From contig NZ_FPBA01000013.1 of assembly GCF_900116515.1 (NCBI RefSeq), positions 62,001 to 126,000 on the forward strand: a DNA stretch of 64,000 nt, written 5' to 3'. Both the position numbers and the translations under genes were made by a program. Shown piece after piece: positions 47,863 through 57,900 of this stretch (positions are counted from its first letter, which is position 1; every line of letters begins with the position of its first letter). This stretch comes from Geodermatophilus amargosae. Its GTDB lineage: Bacteria > Actinomycetota > Actinomycetes > Mycobacteriales > Geodermatophilaceae. The notes under the pieces were generated by a model. That model saw only the letters and a list, made by a program, of their open reading frames with translations. It made no database searches and was not told the origin of the DNA.

Positions 47863-47943
47863 CGGCGACGATGACGGAGCCGCGGCGGCGACACGCCGCC
47901 GGGCCTCGGCGCGTCGTGGCACCCGCCCCGTGATCACGCCGGA
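47863..47943. repeat. Palindromic intergenic repeat, unit 1
   Basis: The first 39 bases (47863-47901) match unit 2 at 37 of 39 positions. The unit has an inner GGCGGCG-ACA-CGCCGCC hairpin and outer arms (CCGGCGACGATGACGG and CCGTGATCACGCCGG) that pair imperfectly, so the whole unit can fold into one long hairpin of about 80 bases. Confidence 0.65.
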
Positions 47944-47994
47944 CAGCGCCACGTCGCCGCCCCCGAGACCGTCGGCGGTCCGCCTCCCGCGCTC

Positions 47995-48076
47995 CGGCGA
48001 CGATCACGGAGCTGCGGCGGCGACACGCCGCCCGGCGACGGCGTGGCGCGGCGCCGGCTCCATGATCGCGGCGGAG
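47995..48076. repeat. Palindromic intergenic repeat, unit 2
   Basis: The first 39 bases (47995-48033) repeat unit 1 with two substitutions, and the following part (GGCTCCATGATCGCGGCGG) is a diverged right arm. Units 1 and 2 start exactly 132 bases apart. Confidence 0.6.
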
Positions 48077-48133
48077 GGCGATGTCGACAGCGCTGGAACG
48101 GCGCCGGACCGCCGGCCCTACCGCCGCTGGAGC

Positions 48134-48439
48134 TCAGTCGGACGGGGGCAGGACGCGGGGGAGGAACACCTCGTCGATCGGGCGCGGGCCGACGTACTGC
48201 CGGCAGGTGCAGGGCACCCAGCTGTGCCCCGCCCAGCGGCCGCGCCTGTCGAAGGTGTCGCGGCGCAGCTCGGCGTAGCAGGTGTTGGTCTCGGTGTCGT
48301 GCTGGCTCAGCGGGTGCCCGCAGCCGCACACGGGCACCGGGGTGGGTGGGGGACCGGCGGGACGGCGACGCCCGAGCCGTCCGGCGAGGAAGCCCGTGAC
48401 GAGCAGCGCCGCCCCGACCACCAGGCTGATTGGATCCAC
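48134..48439 (-). CDS. Small membrane-anchored Cys-rich protein
   Basis: A 101-residue protein of unknown function. One N-terminal hydrophobic segment (ISLVVGAALLVTGFLAG) is followed by a basic stretch and a Cys/His-rich part: CGCGHPLSQHD, TNTCYAEL, WVPCTCRQYVG. This spacing suggests a zinc-ribbon-like site. GTG 48439 is preferred because GGAG lies upstream and the TM starts at once; a longer frame to 48505 exists. No functional assignment. Confidence 0.65.
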   Translation of the reverse strand: MDPISLVVGAALLVTGFLAGRLGRRRPAGPPPTPVPVCGCGHPLSQHDTETNTCYAELRRDTFDRRGRWAGHSWVPCTCRQYVGPRPIDEVFLPRVLPPSD

Positions 48440-48747
48440 CGCGCTCGCTCCTCCGCTCTGCAGGACTCCCCGACGGTAACGCCGCGAGGCGCCCGGAGGT
48501 GCCACCCGCGGGCCGCCGGTCGGTTCCCCGGACGAGGGGGTCGGCTCGCGGTGACGCGGGGCACGGCCCGGCCGGTGGACTCGACGGCGAGGTGGAGCCG
48601 GCCCTCTGCGGTGCGATCGTGCAGGTCCGGGGCAGCCAGACGTGGGAGCGCATCGGGGCCGGGCGCACCGGCTGCCCGGAGTGCCGACGGCTGTCCCGGC
48701 CGGCCTGGGAGGTCGCCACGTTCAGCCGCGCGGGCTCAGCGCGCGAC
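48440..48747. other. Gene-poor stretch, with a possible Cys-motif gene remnant
   Basis: These 308 bases lie between two minus-strand genes and must include the promoter of the Cys-rich gene. On the plus strand (about 48592-48735) a frame reads EVEPALCGAIVQVRG, then TWERIGAGRTGCPECRRLSR, a pattern like small actinobacterial zinc-binding proteins. It meets no stop before running antisense through the acyl-CoA dehydrogenase gene. It may be a decayed or truncated gene. Confidence 0.3.
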
Positions 48748-49929
48748 TCACCGCCGCCGGCCGCTGATCGCCGACAGCCCGGTGATCTCCCGTCCGACGA
48801 TGAGCGCCTGCACGTGGTCGGTGCCCTCGAAGGTGTAGATCGCCTCGATGTCGGCGTGGTGCCGCGCGATGTGGTGCTCGAGCAGGATCCCGTCGCCGCC
48901 GAACAGGTCGCGGGCGTCGGCCACGATCGCCCGCGCGGTGGCGCAGCAGTGCCGCTTGGCCAGCGACGCCATCGCCGCGGTCATCCGGCCGGTGTCGGCC
49001 AGGCTCGACAGCCGCCAGCACATCAGCTGCATGGTGGTGATCTCGGCGAGCATCGTCGCGAGCTTCTCCTGCACGAGCTGGTAGCCGGCGATGGGCTGGC
49101 CGAACTGCTCGCGGCTCAGGCAGTGCGCCAGCGCCAGCTCGTAGGAGGCCATCGCCACGCCCAGCGCCCGCCAGGCGACGGTGTAGCGGGTGCGGTCGAG
49201 GATCGTGGACACGTCCTTGAACGACCGGCAGTTCTCCAGCTTGTTCTCGGCCGGGACGCGGGCGCCGTCGAGGGTGATCTCGGCCTGCCACACGGCCCGC
49301 AGCGCCGTCTTGCCGGTCATGACCCGCGCGGTGAAGCCGGGCGTGCCCTTCTCGACGACGTACCCGCCGACCTGGCCCTCCTCGTCGCGCGCCCAGATGA
49401 GCACGTAGTCGGCGATCGAGCCGTTGCCGATCCACTTCTTCTGCCCGTCGAGGACGTAGGAGTCGCCGTCGCGGCGGGCGCGGGTCTCCAGGGCGACGGC
49501 GTCCGAGCCGTGCCGCGGCTCGGTGAGGCCGAACGCGCCGATCTTCTCCATCCGAGCCATCGCGGGCAGGAACCGCTCGCGCTGCTCCTCCGAGCCCAGC
49601 AGCGCGATCGACTGCATCGCGAGGAAGCTGTGCACGCCGTTGAAGGTGCCGATGCTGCCGTCGGCGCGGGCCAGCTCGGCGGCGACCAGGCCGGCCGCGA
49701 CGGCGCTCATCCCAGGGGAGCCGTAGCCCTCGATGGTCCCGCCGGCGATGCCGAGCTCGGCGAAGCCCGGCACCAGCTCGAACGGGAACTCCGCGCGCTC
49801 CCAGTAGTCGTTGATCCGCGGCGTGACCTCCTTCGCGCACCAGTCCGCCACCCGGTCGCGGACGTCGATCTCCTCGGGCGTGAGGAGCTCCTCGAGTGCG
49901 TAGAAGTCGGTGCGCGCGGTCTCGGTCAC
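48748..49929 (-). CDS. Acyl-CoA dehydrogenase (glutaryl-CoA-dehydrogenase-like)
   Basis: A 393-residue FAD flavoprotein. FGLTEPRHGSDA and WIGNGSIADYVLIWARDE are the FAD/substrate-binding blocks. YTFEGTDHVQALIVGREITGLSAI carries the catalytic Glu in the position used by glutaryl-CoA dehydrogenases and plant peroxisomal ACX4-like oxidases. It oxidises an acyl-CoA to its enoyl-CoA. Start GTG 49929 sits 6 bases after TAGCGT, so the mRNA is probably leaderless. It is transcribed alone, divergently from glycerate kinase. Confidence 0.87.
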   Translation of the reverse strand: MTETARTDFYALEELLTPEEIDVRDRVADWCAKEVTPRINDYWERAEFPFELVPGFAELGIAGGTIEGYGSPGMSAVAAGLVAAELARADGSIGTFNGVHSFLAMQSIALLGSEEQRERFLPAMARMEKIGAFGLTEPRHGSDAVALETRARRDGDSYVLDGQKKWIGNGSIADYVLIWARDEEGQVGGYVVEKGTPGFTARVMTGKTALRAVWQAEITLDGARVPAENKLENCRSFKDVSTILDRTRYTVAWRALGVAMASYELALAHCLSREQFGQPIAGYQLVQEKLATMLAEITTMQLMCWRLSSLADTGRMTAAMASLAKRHCCATARAIVADARDLFGGDGILLEHHIARHHADIEAIYTFEGTDHVQALIVGREITGLSAISGRRR

Positions 49930-49935
49930 GTCCCG

Positions 49936-49941
49936 ACGCTA
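49936..49941 (-). promoter_or_regulatory. -10 box of the acyl-CoA dehydrogenase gene
   Basis: On the minus strand TAGCGT is followed by six bases and the GTG start, the typical actinobacterial leaderless arrangement. Confidence 0.5.
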
Positions 49942-49955
49942 CGCGCGGGGAGGGC

Positions 49956-51062
49956 ATGCTGCCGGGCGTGCGGATCGTCGTCGCGCCCGACTCCTTCAAG
50001 GGCACCCTGACCGCCGCGGAGGCCGCCGACGCGGTCTCCCGCGGCCTCCTCCGGGTGCACCCGGACGCCGAGGTGCTGACCCGTCCGATGGCCGACGGCG
50101 GGGAGGGCACGGTGGCCGCCGCACTGCGCGCCGGCGCCCGCCCGGTGACGACGACGGTCAGCGGTCCCGACGGCCGGCCGGTACGCGCCACCACCGCCGT
50201 CGACGGGACGACGGCGGTGGTCGAGCTCGCCGCCGCGGCCGGGCTCGGGCTGCTCCCCGAGCCCGCGCCGATGACCGCGACCACCCGCGGGGTGGGGGAG
50301 CTGCTGCTGGCCGCGCTCGACGCCGGCGCGCGGAGGGTCGTGCTCGGCCTGGGCGGCAGCGCCACCACCGACGCCGGCGCGGGCCTGCTGCAGGCCCTCG
50401 GCGTTCGGCTGCTCGACGCGACCGGCCGCGACGTGCCGCCCGGCGGGGCGGGCCTCGCCTCCCTCGACCGGATCGACGTCGGCGCCCGCGACCCGCGGCT
50501 GCGCGAGGTCACCGTCTCGGTGGCCACCGACGTCGACAACCCGCTCACCGGCCCGGACGGCGCCGCCGCGGTCTACGGCCCGCAGAAGGGTGCGACGCCG
50601 GAGCAGGTGGCCGAGCTGGACGCCGCGCTCGGGAGGTTCGCCGCCGTCGTCCGGCGCGACCTGGGGATCGACCTCGAGGGCCGGCCGGCGATGGGCGCGG
50701 CGGGCGGCACCGCGGCGGGCGTGGCCGCCGTCCTGACGTGCACGGTCGGATCGGGGGCGGAGCTGGTCGCCGACCTCGTCGGGCTCGACGCGGCGCTGGC
50801 CGGCGCGGACCTCGCCGTGACGGGGGAGGGCAGCCTGGACGCGCAGTCGCTGCGCGGCAAGGCGCCGGCCGTCGTCGCCGCCCGGGCCCGGGCGGCCGGG
50901 GTGCCCTGCGTCGGGCTGGCCGGCCGGGTCGCCCTGGGACCGGGCGAGCTCGCGGCCGCCGGCCTCGCCGCCGCGCACGCCCTGACGGAGGTGGCCGACC
51001 TCGCCCGCTGCCTGGCCGAGCCCGCGGCCGTCCTCGAGGAGCTCGCCGCCCGGGTGCTGTGA
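49956..51062 (+). CDS. Glycerate kinase
   Basis: A 368-residue glycerate kinase (GarK/GlxK family). VVAPDSFKGTLTAAEAA opens the protein, then PMADGGEGTVAA, LGLGGSATTDAGAGLLQALG and VTGEGSLDAQSLRGKAP as the family blocks. It phosphorylates glycerate to 2- or 3-phosphoglycerate with ATP. ATG 49956 follows GGGAGGG; a GTG at 49968 directly before RIVVAPDSF is possible. It has no close operon partner and could feed products of sugar-acid or glyoxylate metabolism into glycolysis. Confidence 0.9.
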   Translation: MLPGVRIVVAPDSFKGTLTAAEAADAVSRGLLRVHPDAEVLTRPMADGGEGTVAAALRAGARPVTTTVSGPDGRPVRATTAVDGTTAVVELAAAAGLGLLPEPAPMTATTRGVGELLLAALDAGARRVVLGLGGSATTDAGAGLLQALGVRLLDATGRDVPPGGAGLASLDRIDVGARDPRLREVTVSVATDVDNPLTGPDGAAAVYGPQKGATPEQVAELDAALGRFAAVVRRDLGIDLEGRPAMGAAGGTAAGVAAVLTCTVGSGAELVADLVGLDAALAGADLAVTGEGSLDAQSLRGKAPAVVAARARAAGVPCVGLAGRVALGPGELAAAGLAAAHALTEVADLARCLAEPAAVLEELAARVL

Positions 51063-51064
51063 CC

Positions 51065-51571
51065 TCAGGCGCCGAGCAGCCCCCGCACGTAGGCCGCCTG
51101 GCCCACGTGCTGCAGGTCGTCGGAGAGCACGCTGACCAGCCGGACGCCGAGGGTGACCGGAGGGTCCCACCGCTCGTCGACGACGCGGTCGAGGTCGTCG
51201 TCGGACAGGCTCCCGAGGTACTCGGCGCTGCGGGCGGCCACCGCGTCGGCGTACTCCAGCAGCAGGTCGGCGGAGGGCACCCGCAGCGACTCCACCTCCA
51301 GGCTGCTCATCCCGTACCCGGTGGCGGCGTCGTCGGCCGGCCGGCCGAAGCGGACGGCGAACCCCTGCGCCGAGTAGACCTGCTCGCTGCCGGCGACCTC
51401 GGCGAGGTGGTCGTCCTGCACCCGGAGCAGGTGCCAGGCCAGCCAGCCGATCGGGTTGGCGTCGGGGCCGACCCGGGCGGCGAGCTGGTCGGGGGACAGG
51501 CCCTCGACGGCGGCGTGCAGCGTCTCGCCGACCTGCGAGTACGCGTGGGTGAGCAGCTCACGGGTGCGCAT
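51065..51571 (-). CDS. DinB family protein
   Basis: A 168-residue four-helix protein of the DinB/mycothiol-maleylpyruvate-isomerase-like superfamily. Metal-binding His residues are likely in LAWHLLRVQDDH and in the C-terminal LSDDLQHVGQAAYVRG. Many members are metal-dependent thiol transferases using mycothiol, the actinobacterial thiol. The stop lies 2 bases from the convergent glycerate kinase stop. The substrate is unknown. Confidence 0.83.
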   Translation of the reverse strand: MRTRELLTHAYSQVGETLHAAVEGLSPDQLAARVGPDANPIGWLAWHLLRVQDDHLAEVAGSEQVYSAQGFAVRFGRPADDAATGYGMSSLEVESLRVPSADLLLEYADAVAARSAEYLGSLSDDDLDRVVDERWDPPVTLGVRLVSVLSDDLQHVGQAAYVRGLLGA

Positions 51572-51667
51572 GGGCGGCCGCTACCCGTCCCGCTCCCGGG
51601 GGACTCCTGGGGGCGCCGCGCGACGGTAGGTTGCGGTGTCCGCCGCGCCGTCGAGGGAGCCCCCGCG

Positions 51668-52687
51668 TTGCCGTTCTTCCTGCACCGGCTGCTGCGCTTC
51701 GCCCGCATCCGGCTGCCCGGCTGGAGGCTGCCACTGGCGGTGGCCACGCTGGTGTTCCTCACCAGCTGGGGCCTCATGGCGCTGGCCGAGCCGGGCAGCG
51801 AGCTCGTCACCCCCGCCAACTACTGGTGGTACTTCGTCGTCACCGCCGCCACCGTCGGCTACGGCGACTTCTTCCCCGAGTCCGGCCCCGGCCACCTCGT
51901 CGGCGCCTACGTCATCGTCGGCGGGATCGTCACCCTGACCCTGTTGTTCACCGAGCTGGCCACCGCCCTGCAGACGGCGCGGGGCAAGCGGCTGAGAGGA
52001 GTGGTCGGCCTGGACCTCCGGGACCACGTGGTCGTCCTGGGTTACACGCCGGGACGGACCGAGCGGATCGTCGCCGAGCTCACCGTCGAGCCGGGCACCC
52101 AGGTGGTGCTCGCCGCCCACGACGACGTGCCCGGCAACCCCATGCCCGAGGAGCCGAGGGTCTCCTTCGTCCGCGGCGACCTCACGCACGCCGACGTCAT
52201 GACGCGCGCCTGCGTGGACCGCGCGCGCACGGCGGTCATCGACGGCCGCGACGACAACGAGACCCTCGCCATCGCGGTCGCCGTCGACCACGCCAACCCG
52301 CAGGTGCACATGGTCGCCGCCGTGCGCGACCTCGGCCGGCGCGACACCCTCCGCTACGTCAACGCCGGCGTGCAGGTGGTGCAGTGGCACATGCCCTTCC
52401 TGCTGTCGGAGGAGGCCGCCGACCCGGGGCTGACCCAGGTCTACAACGAGCTGATGACCGCCGGCGGGCACGGCAACACCTACTCGGTGCGGGTGCCACA
52501 CGACCTGCCGCAGCGGACGTTCGGCGAGTGCCAGACGGCCTTCGGCCGCGAGCACGGCGCCACGGTGCTCGCGATGCGCACCGGTGAGGGGCTGCTCGTC
52601 AGCCCCTCGTGGGACACCCCGGTGCCGGAGGGCGCCACCCTGTACTACGTGGCGTCGCAGCGGCTGGACGCGTCCCGGCTGGGTCGC

Positions 52688-52717
<30 letters not shown>
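51668..52717 (+). CDS. Two-TM potassium channel with RCK (TrkA-N) domain
   Basis: A 349-residue channel subunit. TM1 (about 18-38), a pore loop with the K+ filter TVGYG (62-66) and TM2 (about 75-97) are followed by an RCK/TrkA-N domain (HVVVLGYTPGRTERIVAEL) and a C-terminal RCK_C-like part. The design is that of MthK-type ligand-gated K+ channels. TTG 51668 is the likely start, as GGGAG lies upstream and no ATG or GTG is in frame nearby. A TAGGTT box at 51627 fits its promoter. Its last 30 bases overlap the convergent kinase gene. Confidence 0.85.
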
Positions 52718-53980
<1,263 letters not shown>

Positions 53981-53987
53981 GCCCGGG

Positions 53988-53993
53988 ACGGTA
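53988..53993 (-). promoter_or_regulatory. -10 box of the kinase gene
   Basis: On the minus strand TACCGT is followed by seven bases and ATG, with inverted CCCGGG/CCGGGC bases around it. Confidence 0.5.
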
Positions 53994-54020
53994 CGCCCGG
54001 AGCGGCCCGGACGGCCCGGC

Positions 54021-54146
54021 TCAGTCACTGCGACCGGGCGCGGGCTCGGGGTCGCTCTGCGCCTCGAGGTGGGCGGCGGTCTCCTCGTCCTCCATCTCCA
54101 GGGCGATGTCGCGCGGCTGCGGGGGATCGGGCTCCGGCGTCGTCAT
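54021..54146 (-). CDS. Small acidic protein (41 residues)
   Basis: A short frame MTTPEPDPPQPRDIALEMED and an acidic, Pro-rich tail. It lies 40 bases upstream of the kinase start on the same strand and has a hairpin terminator upstream of it. Codon use is consistent with coding. No known domain, no TM. It could be a real small protein or chance. Confidence 0.45.
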   Translation of the reverse strand: MTTPEPDPPQPRDIALEMEDEETAAHLEAQSDPEPAPGRSD

Positions 54147-54184
54147 GCGCCCAGCCTGCCCCGGTCCGGCTCCTCCCGCGCCCC

Positions 54185-54221
54185 GGCGCCGGACCCGTCC
54201 GGGGAGGACGGGCCCGGCGCC
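54185..54221 (-). terminator. Long hairpin terminator after the truncated membrane gene
   Basis: A 16-bp stem (54185-54200 with 54206-54221) has one mismatch and a five-base loop. It lies 30 bases past the stop at 54251 and would end minus-strand transcription there. Confidence 0.7.
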
Positions 54222-54250
54222 GCCGGACGGGAGGGGTTCCCCGCGGAGGG

Positions 54251-54625
54251 TCACCCGCGGAGGGCAGCCCGGGCCACCGGGACCAGCGCGGCCAGCACGA
54301 GCGCCTCGCCGAGGACGCTCACGGCGGCGGGGAACTCGCCGCCGGCCAGGACGAAGCCGGCCAGGTGGGCCGGCGCGGCCCAGACCGTGACGTCGGCCCG
54401 TGCCCGGACCAGCGCCACCGTGGCCAGCACCGTGCCGATGACCGCCATGAGCACCAGCGGGCCGAGGACGAGGAAGGGCGGGCCCTGCTGCACGGCCGTC
54501 CACGTCTCGGCGGCCGCGGGACCGCCCTCGCCGGCCAGGACGCCGGCGACCAGCCGCATGCCGGCGAACCTGCCGCCGCCCACGCTGCCGGCGGCCAGCA
54601 GCGCCGCGGCGATCCCGGACAGCAA
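54251..54625 (-). pseudogene. Truncated membrane protein (C-terminal part)
   Basis: Frame of 124 residues with about three to four hydrophobic segments (LLSGIAAALLAAGSVGGG, PFLVLGPLVLMAVIGTVLATVAL, LGEALVLAALVPVARA). Its only start is TTG at the very edge of a LuxR-type remnant on the other strand, and the preceding in-frame codons are antisense to that remnant. It looks like the C-terminal portion of a four-TM protein that lost its N-terminus. It may still be expressed, but I treat it as a broken gene. Confidence 0.5.
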
Positions 54626-54627
54626 CG

Positions 54628-54916
54628 GGGCTCGGTGGCCGCGGGCTGGGCGCGGCGCTGGCGCGGCTGGGCCCCCGCAGCGACGGGCTCCCCGCCTTCC
54701 CGCAGCTCACCGACCGCGAGCGGGAGGTGCTCGGGCTGCTGGCCACGGGGGCGTCCAACGGCGAGATCGCCGGGCGGCTGTACCTGTCGGAGAAGACGGT
54801 GCGCAACGTGGTCTCGGCCGTGTTCGCCAGAGCTCGAGGTGGGCAGCCGGGCCGAGGCGGTGGCACGGGCCCGGGACGCCGGCCTCGGTGGTGCCGCGCC
54901 CGGTCTGGGGGTCTGA
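54628..54916 (+). pseudogene. LuxR-type HTH regulator remnant (truncated and frameshifted)
   Basis: From 54628 the plus strand reads a LuxR C-terminal domain: FPQLTDREREVLGLLATGAS, NGEIAGRLYLSEKTVRNVV, SAVFA. The frame then shifts (near 54829) to ELEVGSRAEAVARARDAGLG and a stop at 54914-54916. An intact protein would read VFA-x-LEVGSRAEAV, so one base is extra or two are missing. There is no N-terminal sensor or receiver part. The remnant abuts a truncated membrane gene at 54625. Confidence 0.7.
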
Positions 54917-54939
54917 CCCCGGCCTAGACTCCGCGGCCG

Positions 54940-57900
54940 ATGACGATCACCCGCCTGCTGGTGGCCAACCGCGGCGAGGTCGCCGTCCGCGTGCTCCGGA
55001 CCGCCGCCGCCCTCGGCCTGTCCACCGTCGCGGTCGCGCCCGAGGACGACGCGGGGAGCCTGCACGCCCGCCGCGCCGATGACGTCGTCCGCCTGCCCGG
55101 GACCGGCCCGGCGGCCTACCTCGACGTCGCCGCGGTCGTGGGTGCCGCGGTGGACACCGGCGCCGACGGCCTGCACCCGGGCTGGGGCTTCCTCGCCGAG
55201 AGCCCCGACCTGGCCCGGGCGTGCGCGGACGCCGGCGTCGCGTTCGTCGGACCGGACGCCGAGGCCCTCGCGCTGCTCGGCGACAAGACCGCCGCCCGCG
55301 CCCGCGCCGCCGGTCTAGGCCTGCCGGTGCTGGCGGCCACCGACGGCGACACGGACCTCGACGCCGCCGGCGCCTTCCTCGCCCGGCTCGGCGACGGCGG
55401 CGCGGTCATGGTCAAGGCGGTCGCCGGGGGCGGCGGGCGCGGCATGCGCCCGGTGCGCGACGCCGCGGACCTGCCCGCGGCGCTCGAGCGCGCCCGGTCG
55501 GAGGCGACGGCGGCCTTCGGCAGCGGCGCGGTCTACGTCGAGCGGCTGCTGACCGGCGCCCGGCACGTCGAGGTCCAGGTGGCCGGCGACCGGGGCGCGG
55601 TGGTGGCCCTCGGCGACCGGGACTGCTCGCTGCAGCGGCGCCGGCAGAAGCTGGTCGAGATCGCCCCCGCGCCCGGGCTGGACGACGACCTGCGCGCCCG
55701 CCTGGCCGCGTACGCCACCACGCTGTGCGGGTCGCTGGGCTACCGCGGGCTGGCCACCGTCGAGTTCCTCGTCCGCGGCGGCGAGGTGGCCTTCCTCGAG
55801 GTCAACCCGCGGCTGCAGGTCGAGCACACGGTGACCGAGGAGGTCACCGGGCTGGACCTGGTCGAGGTCGGCATCCGGCTCGCCGAGGGCGCGACGCTCG
55901 CCGGCCTCGGGCTGGCCTCGCCGCCGCCGTCCCGGGGTGCGGCGGTGCAGGCCCGGGTGAACGCCGAGACGCTGCTGCCCGACGGCACGGTGCACCCGGG
56001 CGTGGGACGGCTCGAGCGGTTCGTGCCGCCCACCGGGCGCGGCGTGCGGGTGGACACCGGTGTGGTCGCCGGCGACGAGGTCGGCCCGCGCTACGACTCG
56101 CTGCTGGCCAAGGTCGTCGTCTCCGACCGCGACCTGCCGCGGGCCCTGGCCGGCTGCCGCCGCGCGCTGGCCGAGCTCGACGTCGCCGGGGTGCCGGTCA
56201 ACCGCGACCTGCTGGCCGCGCTGCTCGACCTGCCCGGGGTGGCCGACGGCGGGGCGACCACCGACCTCGTCGACGACCGCCTGGCCGACCTGGTGCCCGA
56301 CGCACCCGTGCAGGCCGCCGTCGCCGGGACCGACGGCGCGCTGCCGGTCACCGCGCCGCTGTCCGGCGCGGTGGTGGAGGTGGCCGCCGCCGCGGGCGAC
56401 GCCGTCGCCGCCGGGACGACGCTGCTGGTGCTCGAGGCGATGAAGATGGAGCACGTCGTGCCCGCGCCGGCCGCCGGCGTGCTGACCGGGCTGGCCGTGC
56501 GGGTGGGCGACGTCGTGACCGCGGGGACGGTGCTCGGCGGTGTGGTGCCCGGGGACGTCGGCGACACCGCCGCGGGCCCGGAGGCGGCCGACCCCGACGC
56601 CGTCCGCCCGGAGCTCGCCGAGCTGCGGGAGCGGCGGGCCGCCACCCTCGACGCCGCCCGGCCCGAGGCGGTCACCCGCCGGCACGGCGCCGGGCGGCTG
56701 ACCGCGCGCGAGACGGTGGCCGCGCTGGTCGACCCGGGCACGTTCGTGGAGTACGGCCAGCTCGGCATCGCCGCCCAGCGCGCGCGGCGGTCGCTGGAGG
56801 AGCTGGTCGCTCGGACGCCGGCCGACGGCATGGTCACCGGCATCGGCGAGGTCGGCGGCGTGCCGTGCGCGGTCCTGGTCTACGACTACACCGTGCTGGC
56901 CGGCACCCAGGGCCGCACCAACCACCGCAAGACCGACCGGCTGCTCGAGGTCGCCGCCGAGCGGGGGCTGCCGGTGGTGCTGGTGGCCGAGGGCGGCGGC
57001 GGGCGGCCCGGCGACACCGACGGCGGCGGCTTCTCCCGCCTCGACGTCCCGACCTTCACCACGATGGCGCGGCTGGCCGGGACGGTGCCCACGGTCGCCG
57101 TCGTCTCGGGGTACTGCTTCGCCGGCAACGCTGCGCTGGTCGGCTGCTGCGACGTCGTCATCGCCACCGCGGACAGCAGCATCGGCATGGGCGGCCCGGC
57201 GATGATCGAGGCCGGCGGGCTGGGGGTCGTCGCGCCGGAGGACGTCGGCCCGACCGCGGTGCAGGCCGCCAACGGCGTCGTCGACGTCGTGGTGCCCGAC
57301 GACGCCGCCGCCGTGGCCGCCGCCCGGCAGGCGATCGGGCTGCTGACCGGGCGGGTCGTGCCGGGGGAGGCCGCCGACCAGCGGGCGCTGCGGACGGCGC
57401 TGCCGGCCAACCGGGTGCGCAGCTACGACGTCCGGCCCGTGGTGACCACGCTCGCCGACACCGGCAGCGTGCTGGAGCTGCGGCCGGCGTTCGGCCGCGG
57501 CATCGTCACCGCGCTGGCCCGGCTCGGCGGGCGGCCGGTGGGGATCGTGGCCAACGACCCGCGGCACCTCGGCGGCGCCATCGACGGCGAGTCGGCGGAC
57601 AAGGCCGCGGCATTCCTGCGGCTGTGCGCCTCCGCCGCGCTGCCCGTGGTCTCGCTGGTCGACACCCCGGGGTTCATGGTGGGCCCGGAGTCCGAGCGCA
57701 CCGGCACCGTGCGCCGCTTCGGCGGGTTGTACGTGGCCGGGGCGCAGCTGGGCGTGCCGCTGCTGGCGGTGGTGCTGCGCAAGGCCTACGGGCTGGGCGC
57801 GATGGCCATGCTCGGCGGCGACCTGCGGGTCCCGCTGCTCACCCTGGCCTGGCCCACCGGCGAGTTCGGGCCGATGAGCCTGGAGGGCGCGATCCGGCTC

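Larger units (their letters stand above)
47823..48133. other. Gene-free stretch between MarR and Cys-rich genes
   Basis: These 311 bases have no credible gene. They contain two copies of a palindromic repeat (47863-47943 and 47995-48076), and a GC-rich tail runs to the stop of the Cys-rich protein gene. Confidence 0.6.

Noticed and set aside
47863-48076. Two-repeat CRISPR candidate
   Set aside because: The repeat is itself a long imperfect hairpin, only two units exist, and no cas genes are near.
49910-51667. Plus-strand extension ahead of the K+ channel
   Set aside because: It is a shadow of glycerate kinase and antisense of the DinB-like gene. The channel family alignment starts at about 51668.
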